Made by a program: the position numbers and the translations under genes. Below are positions 8,838 through 16,924 of a stretch of DNA of 35,209 nucleotides, one piece after another. Below the pieces are notes generated by a model. It made no database searches. It saw nothing but the letters and a program-made list of their open reading frames with translations, and was not told the origin of the DNA. The stretch lies in NCBI GenBank assembly GCA_020249865.1, contig JADCEV010000079.1, positions 1 through 35,209 on the forward strand, in the 5' to 3' direction. Origin of the DNA: Roseomonas sp. GTDB lineage: Bacteria > Pseudomonadota > Alphaproteobacteria > Acetobacterales > Acetobacteraceae. Numbering within the stretch: position 1 is the first letter of the stretch; the number at the start of each line of letters is the position of its first letter.

Positions 8838-10145
8838 ATGGCGCGTTTTCTGAAGCGGGGTCGGGATGCGGATGCGGTGGCGGAAGATGACGCCAAGGTG
8901 CGCGCCACGGTCGAAAACATCCTGGCCGATATCAAGGCGCGCGGCGATGCCGCGGTGCGCGAACTCTCCATCCGCTTCGACAAATGGGACCGGCAGAATT
9001 TCCGCCTGAGTGAGGGCGAAATCCAAGCCTGCCTGGATCAACTCACGCCGCGCGATCTGGAAGATATTCGCTTTGCGCAGACCCAGGTGCGCAATTTCGC
9101 CGAGCATCAAAAGGCGGCCTTGCGCGATATTGAAGTGGAAACCCTGCCTGGCGTGGTGCTGGGGCACCGCAATATCCCGGTTAATTCGGTTGGCTGCTAT
9201 GTGCCGGGCGGCAAGTATCCGCTGCTGGCATCGGCCCATCTGTCGGTGGTGACGGCGAAGGTCGCGGGCTGCAAGCGCATCATCACCTGCGCGCCGCCAT
9301 TTGAAGGCCGGCCAGCGCCAGCCATTGTGGCGGCGCAGCACCTGGCCGGTGCGGATGAGATCTATTGCCTGGGCGGCATTCAGGCGGTGGGCGCCATGGC
9401 GCTGGGTACGGAAAGCATCGCGCCCGTGGATATGCTGGTTGGTCCCGGCAATGCCTTTGTCGCCGAAGCCAAGCGCCAGCTTTACGGGCGCGTCGGCATT
9501 GATCTTTTCGCCGGCCCCACGGAAACCCTGATTATCGCCGATGAAACCGTGGATGGCGAGATTTGCGCGACCGACCTGCTGGGTCAGGCGGAACACGGCC
9601 CGAATTCACCGGCGGTACTGCTGACCACTTCCGAAAAACTGGCGCGCGAGACAATGGCCGAGGTTGAACGCCTGCTTGGTATTCTGCCGACGGCCGCCAT
9701 CGCGCGTAAGGCCTGGGAAGATTATGGCGAGGTCATCATCTGCGACAGCGAAGATGAAATGGTGGCGGAAGCTGATCGCATTGCATCCGAACATGTGCAG
9801 GTGATGACGCGCGATCCGGATTACTTCCTGCAACACATGACAAATTACGGCGCCTTGTTCCTGGGCCCGCGCACCAATGTTTCCTATGGCGATAAGGTGA
9901 TCGGCACCAATCATACTTTGCCCACGAAAAAATCCGCGCGTTATACGGGTGGGCTTTGGGTCGGCAAATTCATGAAGACCTGCACCTATCAGCGCGTACT
10001 GACGGATGAGGCTTCGGCCATGATCGGCGAATATTGTTCGCGCCTTTGCATGCTGGAAGGTTTTGCGGGCCATGCGGAACAGGCGAATATCCGCGTGCGC
10101 CGCTATGGCGGGCGCAATATTCCCTATGCGACGGCAGCCGATTGA
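8838..10145 (+). CDS. Histidinol dehydrogenase family protein (HisD fold, possibly an HpsN-like paralogue)
   Basis: This 435-residue NAD- and zinc-dependent dehydrogenase has all catalytic positions of HisD: zinc ligands Q250, H253 (GQAEHGP), D352 (GDKVIGTNH) and H412 (GFAGHAEQ), and catalytic pair E318-H319 (ASEHVQ). HisD oxidises histidinol to histidine in two steps. No other his genes are nearby; it is followed by a formyltransferase and an SDR. The segment [18 protein letters not shown] after the zinc Asp differs from the GGTARFSSGL-type sequence of biosynthetic HisD. It resembles paralogues such as HpsN (sulfopropanediol 3-dehydrogenase). A catabolic polyol or sulfonate-alcohol substrate is therefore plausible (inference). 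The ATG at 8838 follows GGGGTAGGA. Confidence 0.85.
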   Translation: MARFLKRGRDADAVAEDDAKVRATVENILADIKARGDAAVRELSIRFDKWDRQNFRLSEGEIQACLDQLTPRDLEDIRFAQTQVRNFAEHQKAALRDIEVETLPGVVLGHRNIPVNSVGCYVPGGKYPLLASAHLSVVTAKVAGCKRIITCAPPFEGRPAPAIVAAQHLAGADEIYCLGGIQAVGAMALGTESIAPVDMLVGPGNAFVAEAKRQLYGRVGIDLFAGPTETLIIADETVDGEICATDLLGQAEHGPNSPAVLLTTSEKLARETMAEVERLLGILPTAAIARKAWEDYGEVIICDSEDEMVAEADRIASEHVQVMTRDPDYFLQHMTNYGALFLGPRTNVSYGDKVIGTNHTLPTKKSARYTGGLWVGKFMKTCTYQRVLTDEASAMIGEYCSRLCMLEGFAGHAEQANIRVRRYGGRNIPYATAAD

Positions 10146-10163
10146 AGGCGGGCGGCGCTGCGG

Positions 10164-10973
10164 GTGAGTGACGCGTCGCCGCTCCGCATCGCGCTTTTTA
10201 CGCTGGAAAGCCTCGCGAGCCATGCTGCGGTGCGTACCTTTGTTGAGGCGCATGCGGCAGAGCTGGTGCTGATTGGGCGATCCAAGCCTTATCGCGCTGC
10301 GGCGGGTGGCGCTTTCGGGCAATTCTGGCGGCATCTTCGTCGTTCTGGCTTGCGTTTTTTGCCCTATCTCTTCGTCAATTTCGTGCTGCCTCCCCTGGTG
10401 GCGCGATTTCGCTGGCGGCAGGGCTTGGCGGAGATCGCGCGCGCGCACGGCATTGCGCTGCTGGAGGTTGAGGATGTGAATGCCGCCGCCTGTCACGCGG
10501 CATTGCAGGCGGCGCGGCCTGATGTGATCCTGTCCTTTCATTTCGATCAGATTTTCACGCGGGAAACGCTCGCTCTGGCGCCGCTCGGGGGCGTGAATAT
10601 CCACCCATCATTACTGCCGCGCCATCGCGGCCCCATCCCAGCCTTTTGGGCCTTGCAGGAAGGGCCGGGGGCGATGGGTGTCAGCATCCACCGCATCGCC
10701 GCGCGCATTGATACCGGAGAAGTGCTGGCGCAGCGCGCCCATGCCTTGCCTTCGGGCGTTTCCGCTTCCACTGCCGCGCGGCTGCTGCATGACGCGGCCT
10801 TGCCGATGATCAGCGATGTGTTGCGCGCGCTGGCGGCAGGCAAGGCTGAAGGTGCGGTCGCGCCGCCACTGCCCTATTGCGGCTTTCCAAGCGCCGCCGA
10901 GATTCACGCCGCGCGCCGGCAGGGTGTGCGGCTGGTCCGCTTCGCGGATTGGCGCGCAGCACTTGGCTTGTGA
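10164..10973 (+). CDS. Formyltransferase family protein
   Basis: This 269-residue protein has a Formyl_trans_N domain. The catalytic triad of 10-formyltetrahydrofolate-dependent transferases is intact: N145 and H147 in GGVNIHPSLLPRHRG, and D183 in ARIDTGEVL. It lacks the C-terminal domain of methionyl-tRNA formyltransferase. It also has an unusual basic and hydrophobic insert (about 54-85, RRSGLRFLPYLFVNFVLPP) in place of the usual early loop, perhaps a membrane-touching segment. It starts with GTG 10164, 18 bases after the HisD-family gene, so the two are probably co-transcribed. The acceptor is unknown; sugar-amine or amino-acid formylation are family precedents. Confidence 0.8.
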   Translation: MSDASPLRIALFTLESLASHAAVRTFVEAHAAELVLIGRSKPYRAAAGGAFGQFWRHLRRSGLRFLPYLFVNFVLPPLVARFRWRQGLAEIARAHGIALLEVEDVNAAACHAALQAARPDVILSFHFDQIFTRETLALAPLGGVNIHPSLLPRHRGPIPAFWALQEGPGAMGVSIHRIAARIDTGEVLAQRAHALPSGVSASTAARLLHDAALPMISDVLRALAAGKAEGAVAPPLPYCGFPSAAEIHAARRQGVRLVRFADWRAALGL

Positions 10974-11006
10974 TAGCAACGCCAAAGTTTTTCAGGATTG
11001 AACACC

Positions 11007-11771
11007 ATGGATTTGCCCCGCACCCCTTCCTTTCGCCTTGATGGCCGCCGCGCCTTGGTGAGCGGCGCCGGCCGCGGCATTGGCCTTGCTGCCGCTGCCG
11101 CGCTCGCGGATCAAGGCGCGCATGTCACGCTGCTGGCCCGCAGCGCCAATGAGATTGAGGCCGCCGCCGCCGCCATTCGCGCCAAGGGCGGTGCGGCAGA
11201 GGCTCTGTCCTTGGATGTGAATGATCTGGCGGCGACAGAAGCGGCGATCACGGCAGCCGTGCCCTTCGATATTGTGGTCAACAATGCGGGCACCAATCGC
11301 CCCAAACCCTTCACCGATGTGACGGTGGATGATTTTGACGTCGTGATGGGCCTCAATGTCCGCGCGGCGTTTTTCCTGGCGCAACAGGTCACCAAGCGGC
11401 TGCTGGCGGAAAAGCGCCCCGGTTCGATCATCAATGTCTCATCCCAGATGGGCCATGTCGGCGCGCCCAATCGGACGATCTATTGCGCTTCCAAATGGGC
11501 GATTGAGGGGCTGACCAAGGCCATGGCGGTGGAATTGGCGCCGCATGGCATTCGCGTGAATACGCTTTGCCCCACCTTCATCGAAACGCCACTCACAAAA
11601 CCCTTCCTGGCCGCGCCTGGCTTTCGGGAACAGGTCGAAGCCAAGATCAAGCTTGGCCGAGTGGGCCAGGTGGAAGATCTGATGGGCGCCATTCTGCTGC
11701 TCGCCAGCGATGCCGGCGCGCTGATGACGGGATCGGCCCTGCTGGTGGATGGCGGTTGGACGGCGGATTAG
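11007..11771 (+). CDS. SDR family NAD(P)-dependent oxidoreductase
   Basis: This 254-residue classical short-chain dehydrogenase has the cofactor loop SGAGRGIG (19-26), NNAG (92-95), N117, catalytic S146, Y159 and K163 (YCASK), and a C-terminal GSALLVDGGWTAD. D70 after the fourth strand (SLDVND) is typical. I chose ATG 11007, nine bases after AGGA, over the in-frame TTG at 10998, which abuts the AGGA directly. It resembles gluconate 5-dehydrogenase and other sugar or polyol dehydrogenases. It lies 33 bases after the formyltransferase, so HisD-like, formyltransferase and SDR may form one transcript with two alcohol dehydrogenases. The substrate is unknown. Confidence 0.9.
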   Translation: MDLPRTPSFRLDGRRALVSGAGRGIGLAAAAALADQGAHVTLLARSANEIEAAAAAIRAKGGAAEALSLDVNDLAATEAAITAAVPFDIVVNNAGTNRPKPFTDVTVDDFDVVMGLNVRAAFFLAQQVTKRLLAEKRPGSIINVSSQMGHVGAPNRTIYCASKWAIEGLTKAMAVELAPHGIRVNTLCPTFIETPLTKPFLAAPGFREQVEAKIKLGRVGQVEDLMGAILLLASDAGALMTGSALLVDGGWTAD

Positions 11772-11774
11772 GTT

Positions 11775-12194
11775 TTACATGGCCCGCCGTTCCGGCGGCA
11801 GGCGCGACAGCCGGCGAAACACGGAATAGGCCGCAGCCGCACTCGCTTCCTGCATCGCGCCTTCGCGCACCTCCGCCTGGTTCCACATCCAGCTTTGCGG
11901 CGGGTCATCGCGCATGGTCCAATCGGGGAAGAGGCGCTCCGGCGTATCGCCCACATGCAGCAGCGCCACCTCCACATGCCGATCATCGGCCAGGATGCGC
12001 CCGAAGGTTTCTGTGACCGCCGCGCGCGGGCCTTCCAGCATTTGCATGAACATATCGGCGCGGCAGATCAGGGCGCCGGTAATCGCGTTTTCAGCATTGC
12101 GCGCCCGCGCCAGGGTCAGAATATCATCCAGCATTGGCGCATTGAAGCCGAAGGGGCGAGAGGTATAGATAAGCTGACAAAGACGCATCGGCAT
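11775..12194 (-). CDS. Single-domain BLUF blue-light photoreceptor
   Basis: This 139-residue protein is a BLUF domain binding FAD for blue-light sensing. The photocycle residues are all present: Y10 (QLIYTSR), N33 (ARNAENAITG), Q51 (FMQMLEGP), and W92/M94 (FPDWTM). This spacing matches short BLUF proteins such as BlrB. A helical tail of about 40 residues follows, with no output domain, so the protein likely signals by binding a partner. Start ATG 12194 has GGGAG six bases upstream. It is convergent with the SDR (3-base gap) and divergent from the FkbM methyltransferase (67-bp spacer). The output partner is unknown. Confidence 0.92.
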   Translation of the reverse strand: MPMRLCQLIYTSRPFGFNAPMLDDILTLARARNAENAITGALICRADMFMQMLEGPRAAVTETFGRILADDRHVEVALLHVGDTPERLFPDWTMRDDPPQSWMWNQAEVREGAMQEASAAAAYSVFRRLSRLPPERRAM

Positions 12195-12261
12195 GTTTCG
12201 CTCCCGGAGCCTGTTTCGGGAAGCTTAGGCGAAGCCAAGGGCCAAAGGGGAAAAATTCGTC

Positions 12262-12996
12262 ATGAATGAGGAAAATTTCCATCGCCTGCTGCATCGCCCG
12301 GGCACGCTGGTGGATATCGGCGCGCATGATGGGCTGCTGACCATCCCGCTTGCGCGCCTGCCTGGCAGCCGGGTGCTGGCCTTTGAACCCCTGCCCAGCG
12401 CCTTTGCCCGGCTGCAAGCCGCGCTGCGGGCGGCTTTTGGCGAAGCACCCGCCCATGTCGCATGCCACCATCTCGCTTTGGGTGATCACCAGGGCAGCAT
12501 CACCCTTGCCATGCCCGTGCTGGATGGGGTGGCGCAGGAACAATGGGCGAGTACCGCCAAGGATTACGCGGCGCATGTCTCGGCCCGTGTGACGGTGGAG
12601 CGCTTCACCGTGCCGATGCGTACCCTGGATGATTTCGCGCTGTCGGATGTGACCGCCATCAAGCTGGATGCCGAGGGCGCCGAATATGAAATCCTGCGCG
12701 GCGCACGCGAAACCTTACTGCGCTGCCGCCCCGTGTTGACGCTGGAGGTGGAAGAACGCCACCGCCCTGGCAGCACCTATGCCGTGCCGGCCTATCTGGA
12801 TGCGCTGGGCTATGATGTGTTCTTCGAATTGAACGGCGCCTGGCACCCGATGGCCGATCTGGATCGCGCGACCATGCAGCGCGCGTCATCCGATCCATCA
12901 GTGTTTGAAGCCTCAGACCCTTATGTTTTTGTGTTTTACGCGCTGCCGCGGGAAGACAGCGCCGCGATGCTGGAAACGCTGCGCCGCGCGGGTTAG
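12262..12996 (+). CDS. FkbM family methyltransferase
   Basis: This 244-residue SAM-dependent methyltransferase of the FkbM type has motif I LVDIGAHDGLLTIPLA (residues 16-31), FEPLPSAF at the second strand, and IKLDAEGAEYEILRGA near 133-148, which is the most diagnostic stretch. LTLEVEERH follows. FkbM-type enzymes usually O-methylate sugars, polyketides or glycans. The gene stands alone on its strand, between the divergent BLUF gene and convergent epmA (4-base overlap of the two 3' ends), so the substrate cannot be guessed from context. Confidence 0.88.
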   Translation: MNEENFHRLLHRPGTLVDIGAHDGLLTIPLARLPGSRVLAFEPLPSAFARLQAALRAAFGEAPAHVACHHLALGDHQGSITLAMPVLDGVAQEQWASTAKDYAAHVSARVTVERFTVPMRTLDDFALSDVTAIKLDAEGAEYEILRGARETLLRCRPVLTLEVEERHRPGSTYAVPAYLDALGYDVFFELNGAWHPMADLDRATMQRASSDPSVFEASDPYVFVFYALPREDSAAMLETLRRAG

Positions 12997-14006
12997 AGCC
13001 ACATCACATCCGCAATCTCGCGCGCGCCGGAAACGAGCATCGCCAGCCGATCAAAGCCAAGGGCAATGCCGCTGGTGGCTGGCATGCCGTGTTCCAGGGC
13101 GGCCAGGAAATCCTCATCAACCTCCCAGCCATGTTCGCCGCTGATGCGGCGGCGCTCCGCAGTATCGGCGATGAAGCGCGCGCGCTGTTCGGTGGGATCG
13201 GTCAACTCATCAAAGGCATTGGCCAGTTCAAGCCCGGCGACGAACAGCTCAAAGCGCAGTGCCGCGCGTGGATCCTTCGGGTCGCGCCGCGCCAGGGCCG
13301 CTTGCGGCGCCGGCCAATGCGTCAGGAAACTCGCGCGCCCGCGGCCAATATTTGGTTCGACATGTTCGAGTAGCAGGCGGAAGAACAAATCCTCCCAGCC
13401 CTCATCAGCGCGCGTCGCGAAGCCGGCAGCCTTCGCGGCGGCATGCAGCCGCGCCGCATCGCCCTCGGTGCCCAAGATATCCAGCCCATTGCACCAGCGG
13501 TCAAAAGCCTCCGCCATGGTGATGCGTTCAAAAGGCAAACTGAGATCGGTGGTCACCGCGCCATGGGCGACGATCTGTGGCGCGACGGCGCGGACATAAT
13601 CCTCGGTCTCGGCCATCAGCCCCTCAAAGCCAAGGCCCGGACGATACCATTCCAGCATGGTGAATTCCGGCGCATGGCGCGGCGAGGTTTCGCCATTCCG
13701 CCAGACGCGTGCCAATTCAAACAGCGGCCCGGCGCCCGCTACCAACAGCCGCTTGATCGCCAATTCTGGGGAAGTGCGCAGCCACAGATTGCGTGACGCC
13801 CCCTGGCCCAAATGCGCCTCATACCTGGTCGCGAAGGCGCGCAAATGCACCTCGGCCCCCGGGGCGGGCACTAGCGCGGGGGTTTCCACTTCGCGGTAGC
13901 CGCGCGCCAAGAAAAAGGCGCGGGTTTCGGCGGTAAGCTGCGCGCGGCGTTCCAGGAAGGGCAGCCGCGCGGCGAAGGCTTCCGGGTGCCAGGGGGGCAG
14001 GGGCAT
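12993..14006 (-). CDS. epmA: EF-P--lysine ligase EpmA (GenX/PoxA, truncated lysyl-tRNA synthetase paralogue)
   Basis: This 337-residue class II aaRS-like protein corresponds to the catalytic core of lysyl-tRNA synthetase without the anticodon-binding domain. It shows motif 1 (EVETPALVPAPG), motif 2 (ELARVWRNGETSPRHAPEFTM) and motif 3 (GIALGFDRLAML). EpmA attaches (R)-beta-lysine to a lysine of elongation factor P, which relieves stalling at polyproline. Start ATG 14006 (MPLPPWHPEA) fits the family. An in-frame extension to 14078 would overlap epmB and adds non-conserved residues. Only 37 bases separate it from divergent epmB. efp itself is not in the window. Confidence 0.92.
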   Translation of the reverse strand: MPLPPWHPEAFAARLPFLERRAQLTAETRAFFLARGYREVETPALVPAPGAEVHLRAFATRYEAHLGQGASRNLWLRTSPELAIKRLLVAGAGPLFELARVWRNGETSPRHAPEFTMLEWYRPGLGFEGLMAETEDYVRAVAPQIVAHGAVTTDLSLPFERITMAEAFDRWCNGLDILGTEGDAARLHAAAKAAGFATRADEGWEDLFFRLLLEHVEPNIGRGRASFLTHWPAPQAALARRDPKDPRAALRFELFVAGLELANAFDELTDPTEQRARFIADTAERRRISGEHGWEVDEDFLAALEHGMPATSGIALGFDRLAMLVSGAREIADVMWL

Positions 14007-14043
14007 TGCTGCGCTTTCAGGGCTGGTATAGTCGCTCGATCCT

Positions 14044-15024
14044 ATGCCCCAGCCCATCGCCCAGGACCAGAGCCGCACGCTGCGCAGCCCGCAGGATTTG
14101 GCGCGCGCTGGGCTGGTGGCGGTGGATGCGGTGCCGGGCTTGGAGGCTGTCGCCGCGCGCTACGCCACCGCCATCACGCCAGCCATGGCCGCGCTAATCA
14201 CCCCGGATGACCCCGCTGATCCAATCGCGCTGCAATATATCCCCAATGCGGCAGAACTGATCACCGCGCCGCATGAATTGGAAGACCCGACCGCGGATGC
14301 GCCCTTCACGCCAGTGAAGGGTGTTGTGCATCGCTACCCGGATCGCGCGCTGCTGAAACCCTTGCTCGCCTGCCCGGTCTATTGCCGGTTTTGTTTTCGC
14401 CGCGAAAAGGTCGGCCCCGATGGGGGCTTGCTGACCGAAGCGGAATTGCAGGAAGCGCTGGCGTGGTTTGAAGCCAATACGGCGATTAGAGAGGTGATCC
14501 TGACCGGCGGCGATCCGCTGATGCTCTCGGCGCGGCGCTTGGATGAAATCCTCAGGCGGCTTGCTGGCATGGCGCATATCGAAAGCTTACGCATCCACAC
14601 CCGCGTGCCAGTGGCCGATCCCGCGCGGGTGACGGCTGCGCTGGTGGGCGCGATGCGCCAGGCCAAGCCGGTTTTCATCGCGGTGCACGCCAATCACGCG
14701 CGCGAATTCACGCCTGATGCTGCCGCAGCGCTGGCGCGATTGGCCGATGCTGGTGTACCGCTGCTTGGGCAATCCGTCCTGCTGCGCGGGGTGAATGATG
14801 ATGCGCCGGCGCTGGAAGCGCTGCTGCGCGCCATGATCCGCAACCGCATAAAACCCTATTACCTGCATAGCCTGGACCCCGCCCCCGGCACGGCGCGGTT
14901 TCAGGTGCCGGAAGAAGATGGCCTGGCGCTGATGGCGGCATTGCGCGGGCGGCTGCCGGGCCATGCGCTGCCACTTTTTGTGCGCGAAACGCCAATGGGT
15001 GGTGGGAAGAAGCCGGTGGCATAG
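14044..15024 (+). CDS. epmB: EF-P beta-lysylation protein EpmB (lysine 2,3-aminomutase family radical SAM)
   Basis: This 326-residue radical SAM protein has the 4Fe-4S motif CPVYCRFC (C110, C114, C117), followed by FRREKVG. TGGDPL near 156 binds SAM, and MAHIESLRIHTRVPV is characteristic of KamA-type enzymes. EpmB converts (S)-alpha-lysine to (R)-beta-lysine for EpmA. It is shorter than catabolic lysine 2,3-aminomutases (over 400 residues), and its neighbour is epmA, so the EF-P modification role is well supported. A T-rich stretch after the stop (CTTTCTTTTTT near 15050) may aid termination, but I see no convincing stem. Confidence 0.92.
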   Translation: MPQPIAQDQSRTLRSPQDLARAGLVAVDAVPGLEAVAARYATAITPAMAALITPDDPADPIALQYIPNAAELITAPHELEDPTADAPFTPVKGVVHRYPDRALLKPLLACPVYCRFCFRREKVGPDGGLLTEAELQEALAWFEANTAIREVILTGGDPLMLSARRLDEILRRLAGMAHIESLRIHTRVPVADPARVTAALVGAMRQAKPVFIAVHANHAREFTPDAAAALARLADAGVPLLGQSVLLRGVNDDAPALEALLRAMIRNRIKPYYLHSLDPAPGTARFQVPEEDGLALMAALRGRLPGHALPLFVRETPMGGGKKPVA

Positions 15025-15134
15025 GCTGGATCCTATCTTGCCCGGGCCTTTCTTTTTTACTTCTCGACAAAGGTTGCTTTCTCAGACCAAGCTTTCCCGG
15101 TGGCGACAGCAGATCGCCCTTTAGGGAGAAGACA

Positions 15135-16367
15135 ATGGCTCTGAACAGAAGAGATATCCTGAAGGCCGGCGCAGCCGCGCCTTTGGGCGGGCTGCCCTGG
15201 CGCAGTGCCAAGGCGCAGGCCGCCAATACCATCAAGCTCGGTGTGCCCGTGGATATGTCCGGCATGTATCGTGATGTCACCGGCAGCACCTCGGTCGCTG
15301 CCGCACGGCAAGCGGTGCAGGATTTCGGCCAGCGCGGCTTCAATGTGGAAGTCGTCTTTGCGGATCATCAAAATCGCCCGGATGTCGGCGTGAATATCGC
15401 GCGCCAATGGTTTGATCGTGATGGTGTGGATGCGCTGGTGGATGTCGCCACATCTTCGGTCGCACTCGCGGCTAATGATATCTGCCGCGAAAAGAACAAG
15501 GTGCATATCAACAGCTCAGCCGCAACATCGGATCTGACGGGTGCGCGCTGCTCACCCAATATGGTCCATTGGACTTATGACACCTGGATGCTCGCCAATT
15601 CGGTGGGCGGTGCGACCGTGCGCGCTGGTGGCGATTCCTGGTTCTTCATCACGGCTGATTACGCCTTTGGCCATGCGCTGGAACGCGACACCGCGGGCTT
15701 TGTGCGTGCCGCTGGTGGCCGTATTCTCGGTGCAGTGCGCACACCTTTTCCCGGTACCTCGGATTTTTCCTCCTTCCTTGTGCAAGCGCAAGCAAGCCGC
15801 GCCAAGGTGATCGGCCTTGCCAATGCGGGGACGGATACGATCAATTGCGTGAAGCAGGCCGCTGAATTCGGGCTCAATCGGCGCGGTGTGCGGCTTGCGT
15901 CGTTGTTGCTTTTCATCACGGAAGTGCATTCGCTGTCCCTGAATACGGCGCAAGGGCTGATTGTGACGGAAAGTTTCTATTGGGATTTGAATGACCGCAC
16001 CCGCGCCCTTACGCAGCGCATGCGCCCGCATATCGGCAATGCCGGCTTCGCCAGCACCCATGCCGGTACCTATGCCGGTGCATTGCATTACCTGAAGGCG
16101 GTGGCCGATATGGGCGTTGCGGCCGCCAAGGCCGATGGCGCGGCGGCGGTTGCGCGCATGAAGGCGATGCCAACGGATGATGACGCCTTCGGCCGCGGCA
16201 GCATTCGCGCCGATGGGCGGAAGATCCACCCGTCTTTCCTGTTTGAGGTGAAAAAGCCCGAGGAAAGCCGCGGCCCCTGGGATTACTACAAGCTTTTGCA
16301 AACCACCGAAGCCGACAAGGCTTTCCGCCCGCTCAATGAGGGCAACTGCAACCTGGTCAGAAGCTGA
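15135..16367 (+). CDS. ABC transporter substrate-binding protein (branched-chain amino acid / LIV type)
   Basis: This 410-residue periplasmic binding protein has a twin-arginine-like leader (NRRDILKAGAAAPLGG, residues 4-19), with likely cleavage near AKAQA. The mature protein is a type I periplasmic fold of the LivJ/Peripla_BP_6 family (KLGVPVDMSGMYRDV at its start, WFFITADYAFGHALERD near 175). Such proteins capture amino acids, amides or aromatic acids for an ABC importer. No permease or ATPase gene is adjacent, so it is an orphan receptor. The start ATG is preceded by AGGGAGAAGACA. A 5-bp hairpin (15102-15118) precedes the ribosome-binding site. Confidence 0.9.
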   Translation: MALNRRDILKAGAAAPLGGLPWRSAKAQAANTIKLGVPVDMSGMYRDVTGSTSVAAARQAVQDFGQRGFNVEVVFADHQNRPDVGVNIARQWFDRDGVDALVDVATSSVALAANDICREKNKVHINSSAATSDLTGARCSPNMVHWTYDTWMLANSVGGATVRAGGDSWFFITADYAFGHALERDTAGFVRAAGGRILGAVRTPFPGTSDFSSFLVQAQASRAKVIGLANAGTDTINCVKQAAEFGLNRRGVRLASLLLFITEVHSLSLNTAQGLIVTESFYWDLNDRTRALTQRMRPHIGNAGFASTHAGTYAGALHYLKAVADMGVAAAKADGAAAVARMKAMPTDDDAFGRGSIRADGRKIHPSFLFEVKKPEESRGPWDYYKLLQTTEADKAFRPLNEGNCNLVRS

Positions 16368-16417
16368 ACATCACGTTGCGCCGCGACATTGGGTGCATGC
16401 GCCCGATGTCGCGGGCC

Positions 16418-16921
16418 TTACGCCATAACCTCAATGGCCGTCAGCCCCGCGGCCAAAACGCGCAGAAGATCGCGCTGTTCCAACGCAATGCAGCCCTCGG
16501 TCGGGCTGAAGCCAGGGCGCGCCAAATGCAGGAAAATCACACTGCCGCGCCCACGCAGCACCGGCGCATCATTCCAGCCAAGAACACCGATCACATCGTA
16601 AATCGCATCCGCGCGCCAAAGCTCCTCATGGCGCGCGGGATGCGGCAGGCGGATTTGCGAATTGTAATCGGCATGGGCGGGATCATCGCACCACCCATCA
16701 TCGGGCGCGATGGGTGCCACCGGCACTGCGGCGCGCGGCGGCGCGAGACGATCGGCGCGATACAAAATGCGTCGCAGCGGCAAAAGACCTATCGGCGTTG
16801 TACCATCGCCTTCGCGCTTATCGGCGCGCCGGCCGCCCTTGCCAATGGCGCAACGAAAAACGCCACCTTGGAAACGTAGCAGCCCATCCGGACCAAGCTG
16901 CGCCACACCCTTTGGGCCCAT
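16418..16921 (-). CDS. L,D-transpeptidase (YkuD) family protein, no signal peptide
   Basis: This 167-residue protein has a YkuD catalytic motif: H132 in VIFLHLARPGF and C144 in SPTEGCIAL, with GDGTTPIGLLPL near 38-49. L,D-transpeptidases make 3-3 peptidoglycan cross-links or attach proteins in the periplasm. I see no signal peptide or membrane helix at the N-terminus (MGPKGVAQLGPDG), unusual for a periplasmic enzyme but common in this short COG3786-like subgroup. Start ATG 16921 lies three bases after the ribA stop, so it is probably co-transcribed with ribA. Confidence 0.85.
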   Translation of the reverse strand: MGPKGVAQLGPDGLLRFQGGVFRCAIGKGGRRADKREGDGTTPIGLLPLRRILYRADRLAPPRAAVPVAPIAPDDGWCDDPAHADYNSQIRLPHPARHEELWRADAIYDVIGVLGWNDAPVLRGRGSVIFLHLARPGFSPTEGCIALEQRDLLRVLAAGLTAIEVMA

Positions 16922-16924
16922 CGC

